Shown here: positions 11,846 to 25,500 of the stretch, in pieces | Layout: every line of letters starts with the position of its first letter | How positions within the stretch are numbered: the stretch's first letter is position 1 | NCBI GenBank assembly: GCA_030562195.1 | Contig: JAUJPP010000011.1 | Location: forward strand, 3,844,001 to 3,908,000 | Reading direction: 5' to 3' | Source of the DNA: Nipponacmea schrenckii | Taxonomy: Eukaryota; Mollusca; Gastropoda; Lottiidae | DNA length: 64,000 nt | Notes under the pieces: generated by a model | Seen by the model: the letters and a program-made list of their open reading frames with translations, nothing else | What the model was told of the DNA's origin: nothing | Database searches by the model: none | Made by a program: the position numbers and the translations under genes

Positions 11846-12330
11846 ATTGAATGGATTATGAATGTTCACTATTGGAATCGTCCATGAATGTGCATACGTT
11901 TCTTTGCTCGACTTTTCATACAAATGTACATATTAGACACGATATATATATGACATATTATACAATTTTAGATAGGCATGATAAATAGAAAAATATAAAC
12001 AATGTTATCAGTGAAGGCGACTGATGGTATTTAGCACTAATAATACACATTTATAATAATATAGATTCCCGTCAAGCTCGGAAATTATTTCACGTCCATG
12101 CATGAACGGTAGACCTACAACAAACAGACCTATCTTATTTTGAAGCAATTTAATTCCCAGTTGACTCGACAAGTTTCTTATTCTTCTCCGAAATACAATA
12201 GACTCTTTGGGCATTTTGTCTCAAAATATAGAAATAATAAATTTCAAATTTGAGCATGATACAATATTCTTTCAAGAACACGTGGGCCCCGGAAAATAAA
12301 CGAAAACTCTACCCCTTGTTGTTATTGGAT

Positions 12331-14727
12331 CTAAACCGGCGCTGACATATAACCCGTTTTCGACTGACGAAATCCTTTCGGGGTCTTCTTCTTCTTTCCT
12401 TTGGGACTGCTCTTTGGATCCTCCGGGGGTTTAGGACGATCACGTTCAATCCTGGATTTATAATTAGACTGTTGATCCATCTTTACCGAACACATCTGTG
12501 CCAATTTGGGGAAATTTTTAGGGTAGCCGTTCATGATTCTGTTATCAGAAACGTCTATTTCTTTGATTGCGGGAAGTTTACAGATACTCTCTGGCAGAGA
12601 TTCGATAATGTTGTCAGATAGATCCAGAATTTCTAGAGATTGCATCTTGACGATATCCTTCGGCATGGCCTTGAGATCATTTCCAGCTGCCTTGAGAATC
12701 TGTAACCTGTAGAGATACGGGAAGTCCACAGAGAAGGCGTCGATGTGATTTTGGGAGACGTCTAGTTCTCGTAAGGAAGCAAGAACGTCCACACGATCTT
12801 TAGGAAAGGTAAGTAACTCGTTGTGGGATAAATCCATCATCATTAATTTATTCAACTCGCCGAAGTCGTCTGTTAGTAGAGTAATCTTGTTGTAGGACAT
12901 ATCCAAATATTCTAGAGAAAACAGCTTGACGATCCGAGGTTGGAATGCAGCGATCTTGTTATGGGAGACATCAAGATGGAGGAGATTCTTCAGGTCGTCG
13001 ATGATAATAGGGACGTCCGTCAATTCATTATGACTGGCGTTCAACTTCTGAAGTCTCTTCAACCTTTTGATGTTATCCGTCAAACTTTTGATTTGATTTT
13101 TGGACACGTCAAGATGTTCCAGGAATCTTAGATTAAAAATAGCGGGAGGGATCTCGTCGAGTTGAAGTTCTGTGATCTGTAACTCTTTTAGAACTTTCAG
13201 ATGTTCCTTATCACCAACTACTACCAATGGTGATTTTAGATCAGTAGGGTTGACTGTTAAAGGATTGTTGGACAGGTTGAGATACGCCAACGTCCGTGGT
13301 AGATGTAACTCCGTCATGCCGTTGTGAGAAACGTCTAAAGAATATAACTGATACAAGAATTCTACCGATTTAGGCATGGAGGCGATTTCGTTGTGACTCA
13401 TGTGGAAAATTTCCAGATTACGGACCTTTCTGAGATCTTGAGGTAACTTCGCTAAACGATTGTATGAAATATCTAGATAAGTCAGAACTTGATCTTCTCC
13501 TAGAGTCTCTGGTAAAATAGAGATTTTATTTTTAGAAATATTCAGCTTTTTCAATGCTTTCAGATGTCCAACGCATTCAGGTATTTCCCGGATTCCATTT
13601 TCTGAAACGTCCAGGGTTAGCAAGGCCTTCATGTCTTTTATTTCGTTAGGGACGACTTCAATGGCGTTACCACCAACGTACAGATGTTCTAGAGCCGTCA
13701 GTGTCACTGCAAACTTCATAGACTTCAGTTTATTGTGAGATACATCGATAGAAAGCAACGTCTGCATCTCTTTCGTGCTGGTTGGCAAAAACTCAATCTC
13801 GTTGTAAGAAGCATCTAGAAGCTTCAACTTCTTCAGCCGACAGATGTCATCCGGCAGAACCGCAATTTCGTTATGAGCGACTTTAAATGTATCCAATGCG
13901 TAACCAAGATGGCAGATCTCGTCTGGCACAGCCTTGAGTTTGTTGTTTGAAATATCCAGATAATGGAGGTATTTCACTTGTCCAATCTGAGGCGGAAGTT
14001 CGTCTAGATTATTATGGGATAGATCTAGATATGTCAAACACTGAAGTTTACTGATTGAATCGGGAATAAAAGCGATGGTGTTGTGACTTAAATCCAATTT
14101 TTTTATTTGAGGTTTTTTCACTGAAACTGCAGGAATTTCACTAATTCTGTTTCCACACAAATTCACAAACGCTGGTACGTCGTAAACACCCTTTTTAAAT
14201 GTACGTATAATATTATAGGATACGTCTATGTGCGACAACGAGTTTGATTTCCCGATATTCTTCGGCAAGGTGCGTAGTCGGTTTTTAGAAGCGTAGACTG
14301 TATGAAGTGCTGTAGATTTATGGATTGAAGGTGGTAATTTTTTTATATTGTTATTCGTAATGTCCAGAATTTGAAGTTTTTTCATCTTGGCGATAGACCC
14401 AGGGAAAGTAGACAGGTTGTTGTTCTTCATATTTATATTCTCCATGTTATAAAGGTTCGATATCGATTTCGGCAATCTTTTTAATCGATTATTTTCAGCA
14501 TTAAATTTAACGGACAACAAACTCAGTTCCTCATTGTCGTAAATCTCGATAGGCAACGACTTCATATTGGCGGTACCGAATGATAAAAACACCTTCTTTC
14601 CATCACCCAGTCTTTTAATATGACCTTTCTTTAGTGGTTCCGGTAGGGCAATAATTTTACTTCCGGGTCCTGTAGCTGGGGGTGGTTTCTCCTCCTTCTT
14701 CCGTCGGATACTCTTCGGTCGGGACAT
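12331..14727 (-). CDS. Leucine-rich repeat protein, Shoc2/LRRD1-like, 798 aa
   Basis: A single coding exon. The ATG at 14727 has an adenine at -3 (AAAATGT) and follows a 3' splice site (TATCTTTCAG, exon from 14751), so a 5'-UTR intron is likely. The frame stays open to that acceptor, so a coding exon upstream cannot be excluded. The N terminus is basic (RRKKEEKPPP). From about residue 60 to 740 there are roughly 28-30 leucine-rich repeats of 22-24 residues with the pattern LxxLDVSxNxIxxLPxxI, i.e. the intracellular type found in Shoc2, LRRD1 and plant PIRL-type proteins. The tail is Lys/Pro-rich (KPPEDPKSSPKGKKKKTPKG). No signal peptide, membrane segment, kinase or death domain is seen. It is probably an intracellular protein-interaction scaffold; the exact orthologue is not settled. 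Confidence 0.88.
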   Translation of the reverse strand: MSRPKSIRRKKEEKPPPATGPGSKIIALPEPLKKGHIKRLGDGKKVFLSFGTANMKSLPIEIYDNEELSLLSVKFNAENNRLKRLPKSISNLYNMENINMKNNNLSTFPGSIAKMKKLQILDITNNNIKKLPPSIHKSTALHTVYASKNRLRTLPKNIGKSNSLSHIDVSYNIIRTFKKGVYDVPAFVNLCGNRISEIPAVSVKKPQIKKLDLSHNTIAFIPDSISKLQCLTYLDLSHNNLDELPPQIGQVKYLHYLDISNNKLKAVPDEICHLGYALDTFKVAHNEIAVLPDDICRLKKLKLLDASYNEIEFLPTSTKEMQTLLSIDVSHNKLKSMKFAVTLTALEHLYVGGNAIEVVPNEIKDMKALLTLDVSENGIREIPECVGHLKALKKLNISKNKISILPETLGEDQVLTYLDISYNRLAKLPQDLRKVRNLEIFHMSHNEIASMPKSVEFLYQLYSLDVSHNGMTELHLPRTLAYLNLSNNPLTVNPTDLKSPLVVVGDKEHLKVLKELQITELQLDEIPPAIFNLRFLEHLDVSKNQIKSLTDNIKRLKRLQKLNASHNELTDVPIIIDDLKNLLHLDVSHNKIAAFQPRIVKLFSLEYLDMSYNKITLLTDDFGELNKLMMMDLSHNELLTFPKDRVDVLASLRELDVSQNHIDAFSVDFPYLYRLQILKAAGNDLKAMPKDIVKMQSLEILDLSDNIIESLPESICKLPAIKEIDVSDNRIMNGYPKNFPKLAQMCSVKMDQQSNYKSRIERDRPKPPEDPKSSPKGKKKKTPKGFRQSKTGYMSAPV

Positions 14728-14751
14728 TTTGATGCTGGTATGAACCACTAC

Positions 14752-15769
14752 CTGAAAGATACAGCAGCAAAGATTAATATGTTTTGCTTGTCGCCATTTC
14801 CTGGAAGTTACGTTTCAGCCTTAACTATTCCTAATGTGAACGAACTGTTTTATTTTATTAAATTATTATATTAATTATCTACCCTGCAAGGTTACCTTCA
14901 AGGGCAAGGACGACTCCCATTCAAGAGTAAGAAGGATATCAATGGGGACCAGAAAATGATGTTGGATTTCTCCGAGTACACTGTACTTATATTTCGTCAA
15001 TGTTGAACCGCCATTCTTATAATACAAAACAAGAGTTTTCTCTTCAAGGGGTCTAATTATTGACTGGAGTGTAGTTTTTGACGTGTCAATGTGGGTTGAG
15101 ATAGTGATGTCAATCTTTTGACCTTCTTGTTGTATTCTTTGAATAGTTAATCATATTGGTATTACAGTTAGTCCTATAGAGAATATTTATAACTTGAGGA
15201 TTGCGCGTCTTAAAACGTGTTCGAGTTTGTCAATGACACAAAACTCAAAGCAACGATTACGCATATTTTGTAGTGACGAAATTCAACTTGATTCAATGAG
15301 TTTCTAGTTTTAGGACATTCTGTCAAGACTGATGTACCTATATTGGACTATGCAAATGAAGACGGGCAACGTCTTGTCATGCAATGTGCAATGTGGGAGA
15401 TTTTGCCACGACAGGGGTTTTAGCCTACTTTTTTTTTCTTTAAACTTCATATACGATCATAGAAATTGAAATCACTTATTTCAATATGATTATTTTTCAA
15501 CTCTCCGTGGTTGGACAAAATCTATTGAGGTTGATTATTGAATATATTAAGAACGTTAATGAGGATTTGAAAGGAGGAAAGACTTGTCGACTAGCTAGTT
15601 GTTTATTGATTGTAAACCTTCCAATATACAACTTGTATATCTAATTTGACTATCAATATATAGTAGATTCATATCATACATGTTAATGATTTAAACTTAT
15701 CATCGATTATTTCCCTTACACCAACTTCAACATAGCACAATCGGGTATTAAAGAGATTGTAAAGAGGTT
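14752..15769. other. Intergenic or 5' intron of the LRR gene
   Basis: Probably contains the 5'-UTR intron and promoter of the leftward LRR gene, but no first exon could be fixed. No coding exon or array recognised. A block near 15340-15430 (GAAGACGGGCAACGTCTTGT, then GCAATGTGCAATGTGGGAG) resembles the dispersed element described at 43540. Confidence 0.35.
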
Positions 15770-16010
15770 TTCTTAACTTGATATGTGTATCAGGGACACT
15801 GAAAGAATCAATTTACACCATTCTAATTCTTGGTCAAGTTAATACTAAGTGTTTGATGACGTCACTAATAACAAAATAACATGCTTATATCACATTACAC
15901 CTTCTTAATTAGTGACGTCATCAAACACTAATTTTTTTTGGAATTACAGAAACCATAAGAAAATTGGAATAATGTAAATTGATGATATCAGTATCTTTGA
16001 TACAAACACA
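15770..16010. repeat. Foldback element with CRE-containing 22-bp inverted repeat
   Basis: Outer arms carry ATCAGGGACACTGA and CAATTTACACCATTCTAATT on the left (15785-15830), and related sequence in inverted orientation on the right (15940-16005, GTAAATTGATGATATCAGTA). Inside are perfect 22-bp inverted repeats at 15848-15869 and 15908-15929, each containing TGATGACGTCA. The same arm sequence is amplified at 40320-41610. Confidence 0.65.
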
Positions 16011-18974
16011 GAAAACCACTCTGCTTAAGAATAAAGTTCTGTATCATTGATATATGGATTATCCTTTTCGCGAGAATGTAACTTTGTTGTATATAGAACT
16101 GCTGTCGTATATGTGTCATAACGATCCCAAAGGAAACAAGCCAACGCTCTATAGGGGTAACCTGCTGCCGTATATAGAAATGCTGTCGTATATAGAACTG
16201 CTACCGGATATAGATATGTTCGAGTGATTCGTTTTGATCACATCCGTACATGGCTTCAAAGGTTATATACTACCACTGACAGGAAGTTCTGTATTGTTCG
16301 AGTATAGTTTATCCCCCTTAAGAGATCTTCTATATTCAAATCATGGAACAAATGATAAACCTTTAATGCACTAGGCTAGAAATATAATATCTACACATGA
16401 TTGATCCAAGCTGGCTCATTGATTAAAGATTATCTCCCTTACAGGAAATTCTCTATTGATTACATATAGATTACCTCCCTTACAGGAAGTTGTCCATTGT
16501 CCAACCATAGATTACCTTGTCTCATTAAAGAGATTATAGACGGGTTACAAGATTTCCAAAATATTCAGAATTTATTGGGTGTGGCTAATTTTTCAGGTCT
16601 ATATAAAAATAGATTAAAGGACGGTTGTCTAGAAAATTCACTATGAAATATTTCGATATAAAGGGTATAATTTCTTGAACAAAGCGAGATGAAACACTAG
16701 CTAATGATAAAAGCAATTTAAAAAACTTGACTTTGAAAACAATAAAAATCCTGCAGGAGGTTAGTTGGCGGTTTCATTCTGTTCACAATTTTTGTTACAT
16801 CTGACTCAAATGGTAGGTGGGGGGGATCCATTTGTGGGGAGGCATTAAATGCCACCCTCCCCCTTTGCACCACTGTAGCCATAGACCTGTTCTGTATTTG
16901 TCAGTGTTCGAGAAGTGTAAGGTCGGGATAGAATAAAAATCAAACAACTGTATTTTCTGAATACTTCAGGTTACATTCAAATCGTTAACAATAAAACCTT
17001 TCTTCCCTTTTTCTATAGTCTCTAATTTCATGTCTCCTTTTTAGTTGATAGTCCTATTAGATATGAACATCAAGTCCATAAGTTTCCAACGTAGGCTTTG
17101 GAGCGTGATACGGTCCAATATACGTTAAAAGATCACAAACAAGCAGTCAACACCGCTGTGTATTGTTTAAATAATTTGTTTGAATCGTATATGAAATACA
17201 TAATTTATTTGAAGACTAATATGTTCTGTTGATTATAGTGATTTTATGAGATATAACACGAGTTAATACCTAATGACCTGCTTATTGACCCTTAGTATAT
17301 ATTCTACCCCCTAGTCTCATATCAAGTTCCTTATTTACTCTGGGTAAAGTCAATCATTAATCAAGTTACTACGAACATCGTCTTATACCTTGACTGCAAT
17401 AGTCACTATTCTTGTATCATCTAAATAATTTCAAGCTATTACACCGTCCTCATTAGCCCATAAGGTGCAGAAAAGTAGGACGTAAAACTCCATTCATTTC
17501 ATTTTCAAGCTATAACGAACATCGTCTTATACCTTGACTGGCTGTATTCGCTAGTGTACAATCTAATCAAGTATCTCAATTAGCAAAACTTTAACATATA
17601 TGAAAGTTGCTATTGCAGTCAAGGTATAAGTCGAATTTCCTAATTTAACCTGGGTTTAACTTATCAAGGATACGTTTTCATGGTAATCGTGCTTAACTCA
17701 GAAAGCACGGGTCGACGTCCAAAACATTCATGTAATGTCATATTCTTATATTATTGTAAAAGTATATAAAGTCTAGAAAGATGATCCACCCCGTACCCCC
17801 CATTCTTTACTATAACATCTGCGGGGGTGTTAGTTGTTATGTAGGGCATGCTTACTCTTCCGGAATATGTAATGTCAGTGGTTAGCTTGTCAACCCGGCA
17901 TTCCCTTCCCCTCGAATTATACTTTTTTTTTAAATATTGGTCAGAAGAAAAATACTAATTCAATAAACTAATGGTTTGTACAAATAACTTACCATCTCCT
18001 AAAGTAGAAGTTAAAATAGTGTCAGTTTTTACCCTACAACTAACCCGCCCTATTGGATAGCCTTTTACTTCCATTTTTTTTCTTTTGAATGTCTAATGAA
18101 GCGTGGATGATATTTAGTTGAGAAACCACACCTACCTAATTAAAACTTCTTCCACCTTTCTATCTAATCCAGTAAAAGATAAATCCAATATAACCACTCA
18201 ACACAGTGTTTTACTTATCCCATTGTAGTCTAAGGTTAAAAAATATACAACTTCTGTTCGATTCAAAAAGCAAGTTTGTTCTCGTCTGGCCGATCGAGTC
18301 CCGAGTGAAGCCGATATAGATCTATTGATTTGTTAGAGAATATACTTCACTCTGACTAGCCCTTTAATAGCCTGTCGTCAGGTAATAATCTGGACAGCTA
18401 TCTCTGACAATAATTAAATTTCTTCCTAATCTAATCTATTATACATAATACTATTATGGCGATTATGGCTTAATTATTGCCCTTTCATGTCCATTATGGA
18501 CAACACGTCACTCAAATAGCGGCTAATTATTACTGATTGTCATATAAAGCGTTGTTAAGTTTGTCGGTAATAGCTCTCCAGATAATAATACCATAACCCT
18601 TTTGTGTGTGCGGTTGTTATGCCTAGATAACTAGTTGTCATTTCACTAGTGAAAATAGTGTTTGTTTACCCTCACAACGACAATGATAGTCCCTTATCAA
18701 TATTGTATGACCGCCACAACACCTCCCATTTTTACACACCAGTCCCTGTATATAGCCCTCATGTCAAAGTTGACGAAGTCGTCTGTGATCAAATTACGCG
18801 AGAAATAAGGAGTGTGTTTTAAATAGAGTAGGCCTATATAAGGTCTATGTTGTGTTGTAGGAGTTGGCTTGGGTGGGGGATGTTAAAGGCAATTGCACTT
18901 TCTTAAATAATTCGGTTGTAGTAAACGGTGTGAGTAGGCCAATATGCATAGTCATTATTCAAATTTTAAAAACT
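16011..18974. other. Intergenic DNA, no gene seen
   Basis: Only short local repeats are visible. Examples are CTGCTGTCGTATATAGAACT-like blocks at 16100-16215, and ACATCGTCTTATACCTTGAC at 17373 and 17519, with an inverted partner (GCAGTCAAGGTATAAG) near 17615. A dispersed-element edge sits at 17455-17507. No exon with credible splice sites and homology was recognised. Confidence 0.4.
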
Positions 18975-20610
18975 AGGATATACTACTTCTAGGATTATTA
19001 CATACTATGTTTCAAAACACAAGATATATATATATATATATACTACTTCTAGGTTTATTACATACTACGTTTCTAAACACAAGATATATAGATACACTAC
19101 TTCTAGGTTTATTACATACTACGTTTCTAAACACAATATATATATATATATTGTACTTCTACGTTTATTACATACTACGTTTCAAAACACAAGATATATA
19201 GATATACTACTTCTAGGTTTATTACATACTACGTTTCTAAACACAAGATATATAGATATACTACTTCTACGTTTATTACATACTACTTTTCTAAACACAA
19301 GATATATATATATATATATACTACTTCTAGGTTTATTACATACTACGTTTCTAAACATAAGATATATAGATATACTACTTCTAGGTTTATTACATACTAT
19401 GTTTCTAAACACAAGATATATAGATATACTACTTCTAGGTTTATTACATACTACGTTTCTAAACACAAGATATATAGATATACTACTTCTAGGTTTATTA
19501 CATACTACTTTTCTAAACACAAGATATATATATATACTACTTCTAGGTTTATTACATACTACGTTTCTAAACACAAGATATATAGATATACTACTTCTAG
19601 GTTTATTACATACTACGTTTCTAAACACAAGATATATATATACTACTTCTAGGTTTATTACATAATACATTTCTTAACACAAGATATATAGAAAATACTA
19701 CTTCTAGGTTTATTACATACTATGTTTCAAACACAAGATATATAGATAAAACTACTTCTAGGTTTATTACATACTACGTTTCTAAACACAAGATATATAT
19801 ATATAACTACTTCTAGGTTTATTACATACTACGTTACTAAACACAATATATATATATATATATACTACTTCTAGGTTTATTACATACTACGTTTCTAAAC
19901 ACAATATATAAAATATACTACTTCTAGGTTTATTACATACTACGTTTCTAAACACAAGATATATATACTTTATATACTACTTCTAGGTTTATTACATACT
20001 ACGTTTCAAAACACAAGATATATATTATACTAATTCTTATTTATTACATACTACGTTTCAAAGCACAAGATATATAGATATACTCTTCTAGGTTTATTAC
20101 ATACTAGTTTCTAAACACAAGATATATGATATACTACTTCTAGGTTTATTACATACTACGTTTCAAAACACAAGATATATAGATATCTACTTCTAGGTTT
20201 ATTACATACTACGTTTCGAAACACAAGATATATAGATATACTACTTCTAGGTTTATTACATACTACGTTTCAAATACAAGATATATGGATATGCTACTTC
20301 TAGGTTTATTACATACTACGTTTCGAAACACAAGATATATAGATATACTATTTCTAGGTTTATTGCATACTACGTTTCGAAACACAAGATATATGGATAT
20401 ACTACTTCTAGGTTTATTACATACTACGTTTCTAACACAAGATATATAGATATACTACTTCTTACGTTTATTACATACTACGTTTCTAAACACAAGATAT
20501 ATAGATATACTACTTCTAGGTTTTTATTACATACTACGTTTCTCAACACAAGATATATAGATATACTACTTCTAGGTTTTTATTACATACTATGTTTCGA
20601 AACATATACA
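18975..20610. repeat. 54-bp minisatellite, ~30 copies
   Basis: Tandem copies of a ~54-bp unit contain CTACTTCTAGGTTTATTACA, then TACTACGTTTCTAAACACAA and a variable (TA)n stretch. Length polymorphism lies mainly in the TA tract. Because 54 is divisible by three, both strands give periodic open frames; these are artefacts. Confidence 0.9.
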
Positions 20611-20814
20611 GGTAACGTTATCAAGTAAAATGATTAAGAACAAAAACAATGATAGGAGAATCTTGGAAGCCATTGAAACGTAGTAAAGTAAGAAGTTGTA
20701 AATCCATATATCTTAGCTTTTAAATTAATCCCCCTACTATACTTATATGTGTCTCATAAACAAAATATTATAATTGATTTCAGTTCCATATAACTTATCG
20801 TAATCTTTGTAGGA

Positions 20815-21010
20815 CCTAAGGGTCAGTTGGTGTAACGAGTCGGGTATTAGATGCCGTGAGTTTAAACCACTGTGCTTCAATGACCGTCAGTCGCTATATT
20901 TTCGTTTTAATCCACTGCACACCAAAAATACCACGGTGTAGGCTCACATACCGAATTACTCCTATTTCTACTTATTGGCGTGTTTGTGGTCCAGTGTAAA
21001 TCGGATTTCA
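20815..21010 (+). mobile_element. Possible degenerate tRNA-derived SINE
   Basis: GGTCAGTTGGTGTAACGAG resembles a polymerase III A box, and GTGAGTTTAAACCACTG about 35 bases later resembles a B box. An unrelated tail follows. Both boxes are imperfect and no target duplication was found, so this is tentative. Confidence 0.28.
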
Positions 21011-21849
21011 AACAGACTTTAAAAAAATATAGATATTAGATAAAGGCTTGGGTTGAAACCTTTATACTTAGTATGGTCTGATAAATAACTTTAATCGCCC
21101 AAACAATAGAATTTAAAAATATTTAAAACTTTTTCACTCAGTCAGATTAAATGTGTACCTTTGTGGACCAAACGCAATTTACATTGTTTTAATCTAATTT
21201 TTAAAATCCTATTAATTAAAAACAGGTTTTTGGCCATGTTTGTATCTAGATTGTCTATTGGTTTAGTTTTTTAAGAGAGGGGTCTTATCTCGTTTTTTTA
21301 TTTCTACATTTAAATGAATTCCTAATTTTTAATTTAATATTGCTCAAAAACACACGGGAAACGGAGTGCTAATTGTTAATTCATAGATCAAATATATCGT
21401 TTGAGGGACTTTACTGGGGGGAAAAACATTGGACGTTATTAAGAAACTAGCGATAATTACTAGAACAAATATTGTTTCTAACTTCTCTAGAAATTGTGTA
21501 TAGAAACTGGAATAATCTACATGTGCGTTAATAAAAAGACTTAAAATTCCAACAATTATTACCTCTGGATTGTCGTCTGCTCTAACGATGTGGATTTAGA
21601 TAAAGTATATTCACAGGATATTTTATTCCAATTTACTTCTAATTTGATCCGGATCCTGTTTGTTAGAAACGTAATCAATGAACAGGGACCTGAGCTACAC
21701 CTTGTTGTATGCGAATGTCTGACATTGAGATAGGTATATAGATAATTTGGCTGAGAACTGGACAGATATTTTGATAACTTTGCGACATACAATATAGTAT
21801 TACTATATACACCGACGTACATTTATTGAAACGTTATAGATTTATAGAT

Positions 21850-22350
21850 AGGGTGGTTGAAAGGTAACAAGTTACTCGACAGAAGGCACTGGCACAGGGT
21901 TAAAGCAGTGTTCACTAATTGTAGAGATTAGGGTGGTTGAAAGGTAACCAGTTACTATTCAACAGAAGGCACTGGTACAGGGTTAAAGCAGTGTTCACTA
22001 ATTGTAGAGATTAGGGTGGTTGAAAGGTAACAAGTTACTATTCAACAGAAGGCACTGGTACGGGTTTAAAACAGTGTTCACTAATTGTAGAGATTAGGGT
22101 GGTTGAAAGGTAACAAGTTACTGTTACAGAAGGCACTGGCACAGGATTAAAGCAGTGTTCACTATTGTAAAGATTAGGGTGGTTGAAAGGTAACAAGTTA
22201 CTGATTCAAAAGGCCTGACAGGATTGAAGCAGTGTTCACTTATTGTAGAGATTAGGGTGGTTGAAAGGTAACAAGTTACTATTCAGCAGAAGGCACTGGT
22301 ACGGGTTTAAAACAGTGTTCGCTGATAATAAGGGCGGTTGTTTGGTTAAA
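21850..22350. repeat. ~83-bp tandem repeat, 6 copies
   Basis: Six copies of a unit contain TAGGGTGGTTGAAAGGTAAC, then CAGTGTTCACTAATTGTAGA. The last copy is truncated. A single inverted copy of the unit is at about 62085-62165, so the unit is part of a dispersed family and did not arise only here. Confidence 0.85.
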
Positions 22351-22538
22351 GCAGTGTTCAGTAAGGTTAATCCTTAGGATTAGAACTCGGTCTTTGTAAA
22401 AAAGAACATAGCTAGTAACACGGCCTCACATTAAAATGCTGAGAGTATTGTAAGCCTATTGTTATTTTATATTAATATGAAGTGTAGTATATAAGTATTA
22501 GTGAGTGTAATTAAAAGATATTGAAGTAAACAGTAAAA

Positions 22539-25500
22539 ATGTTGATATACAGTCTATTATGGTTATATTTTAAATATAAATTCCATGAAGAAGAAACAGG
22601 ACAGGATCATCTGGTACAAGGTAGGTAAAAGCGTTTGAAACTTTAAGTTATCGGTGTATTTAAAATGATACTACGTCTTAGAATGGACATAAAATTTAAG
22701 TTCCCAAGAATGGTCAATATGAGTATATATTCATCAGTGAACTTACCTGGTGTCATAAATTAACAGAATCTCGTAAAATCTGGAAAACTCACAAAACTAA
22801 GTTACTTTTGAAAATCAATTTGCTGAATAAATTTATTAAGCGTTTATTGATTGTATTTTTATGAATATTAGTAAGGTCTTTGGATTTATCAGATTATATA
22901 AGGATTGTGTTATGTTATTTATGACAGCAGGTATATCTACTGATGAATATATACTCTTATTGACCAAGTTTAAAATTTTAATGTTTTGTTAGATTTATCA
23001 GATTATATAAGGATTCTGTTATGTTATTTATGACAGCAGGTATATCTACTGATGAATATATACTCTTATTGACCAAGTTTAAAATTTTAATGTTTTGTTA
23101 GATTTATCAGATTATATAAGGATTCTGTTATGTTATTTATGACAGCAGGTATATCTACTGATGAATATATACTCTTATTGACCAAGTTTAAAATTTTAAT
23201 GTTTTGTTAGATTTATCAGATTATATAAGGATTTATTATGTTATTTATGACAGCAGGTATATCTACTGATGAATATATACTCTTATTGACCAAGTTTAAA
23301 ATTTTAATGTTTTGTTAGATTTATCAGATTTTATAAGGATTCTGTTATGTTATTTATGACAGCAGGTATATCTACTGATGAATATATACTCTTATTGACC
23401 AAGTTTAAAATTTTAATGTTTTGTTAGATTTATCAGATTATATAAGGATTCTGTTATGTTATTTATGACAGCAGGTATATCTACTGATGAATATATACTC
23501 TTATTGACCAAGTTTAAAATTTTAATGTTTTGTTAGATTTATCAGATTATATAAGGATTCTGTTATGTTATTTATGACAGCAGGTATATCTACTGATGAA
23601 TATATACTCTTATTGACCAAGTTTAGAATTTTAATGTTTTGTTAGATTTATCAGATTTTATAAGGATTCTGTCATGTTATTTATGACAGCAGTTATATCT
23701 ACTGATGAATATATACTCTTATTGAACAAGTTCAGAGTTTTTAACTTTTATGTTCATTCTAAGACGTAGTATTTCTTGAAAGATATACAAACACAATTTG
23801 CAAACTGACTTGTTTCAGTAAAAATTATAACACAATTTAATGTAAAAATGAAATGAAATGAATGGAGTTTTACGTCCTACTCTTCTGCACCTTATAGTCT
23901 AATTAAGAAAACGGCCAACGCCATGCAGTGTGCAATGAGATAAATTTTGCCAGGACAACGATATAAGCTTACTCTTTTAGCCGATGGACATGATGGTAAG
24001 TTGAAAGGGACTCGCTGCTCAGGCAAAACTATTTGTCTTATTGCGTATTGAATAGTACTGCATTGGAAGTGAACACAAAATAGGAAGTACACGTTTATTA
24101 TATTTCACATAATAGTTTCCTATAATCAACTGTCAAAATACTAATATAGCTTTAACTTAAACCATAATTTATTACAGGGATGACGGGTTTAGTGGAAGGA
24201 GGTGACCCACATCATTATTCTCCTAATGTTCCTATCTTCCTGGTAGCTCTCCTCTACCCCAACTTTAACAGTAAAAGTAAGTACACGTACAACCATATAT
24301 TTTGTTTTTATATTACCAGTAATATTTGTTTTTAACACAAATTAAACATTAAAGCTAACGTGAAGCGGCGACGGCAGAGGATCCAAAATTCAAAAATGAT
24401 ATAATTAGCTAAATTGTATTTAGCATTTTAAGAAGGATATGAAGAGAATCATGTCGAAACGTTCTACGGATAATCATATCTACATATCTGTGGAGCATCT
24501 GAAAGGAATGCCGAATACGGAAACTATATAGAAGTATTATAGTAGTATTAGAGTATTATATAGAAGGTAGTAAAGATAGACTAGACGAGGTATATACTGA
24601 TTGTATTATTATATTGTATTATAGTGGTATTAGAGTATTTATAGAAGGTAGTAAAGATAGACTAGACGAGGTATATACTGATTGTATTATTATATTGTAT
24701 TATAGTGGTATTAGAGTATTATATAGAAGATAGTAAAGATAGACTAGACGAGATATATACTGATTGTATTATTATATTGTATTATAGTAGTATTAGAGTA
24801 TTATATAGAAGGTAGTAAAGATAGACTAGACGAGGTATATACTGATTGTATTATTATATTGTATTATAGTAGTATTAGAGTATTATATAGAAGGTAGTAA
24901 AGATAGACTAGACGAGGTATATACTGATTGTATTATTATATTGTATTATAGTAGTATTAGAGTATTATATAGAAGGTAGTAAAGATAGACTAGACGAGGT
25001 ATATACTGATTGTATTATTATATTGTATTATAGTAGTATTAGAGTATTATATAGAAGGTAGTAAAGATAGACTAGACGAGGTATATACTGATTGTATTAT
25101 TATATTGTATTATAGTAGTATTAGAGTATTATATAGAAGGGGAGTAAAGATAGACTAGACGAGGTATATACTGATTGTATTATTATATTGTATTATAGTA
25201 GTATTAGAGTATTATATAGAAGGTAGTAAAGATAGACTAGACGAGGTATATACTGATTGTATTATTATATTGTATTATAGTAGTATTAGAGTATTATATA
25301 GAAGGTAGTAAAGATAGACTAGACGAGGTGTATACTGATTGTATTATTATATTGTATTATAGTAGTATTAGAGTATTATATAGAAGGTAGTAAAGATAGA
25401 CTAGACGAGGTATATACTGATTGTATTATTATATTGTATTATAGTAGTATTAGAGTATTATATAGAAGGTAGTAAAGATAGACTAGACGAGGTATATACT

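Noticed and set aside
19007..19670. Open frames on both strands with periodic 18-residue repeats
   Set aside because: Artefact of the 54-bp minisatellite; there is no start context, splice support or homology.
21559..21822. 87-codon minus-strand open frame
   Set aside because: Composition is ordinary, no homology is recognised, and there are no supporting splice or poly(A) signals.
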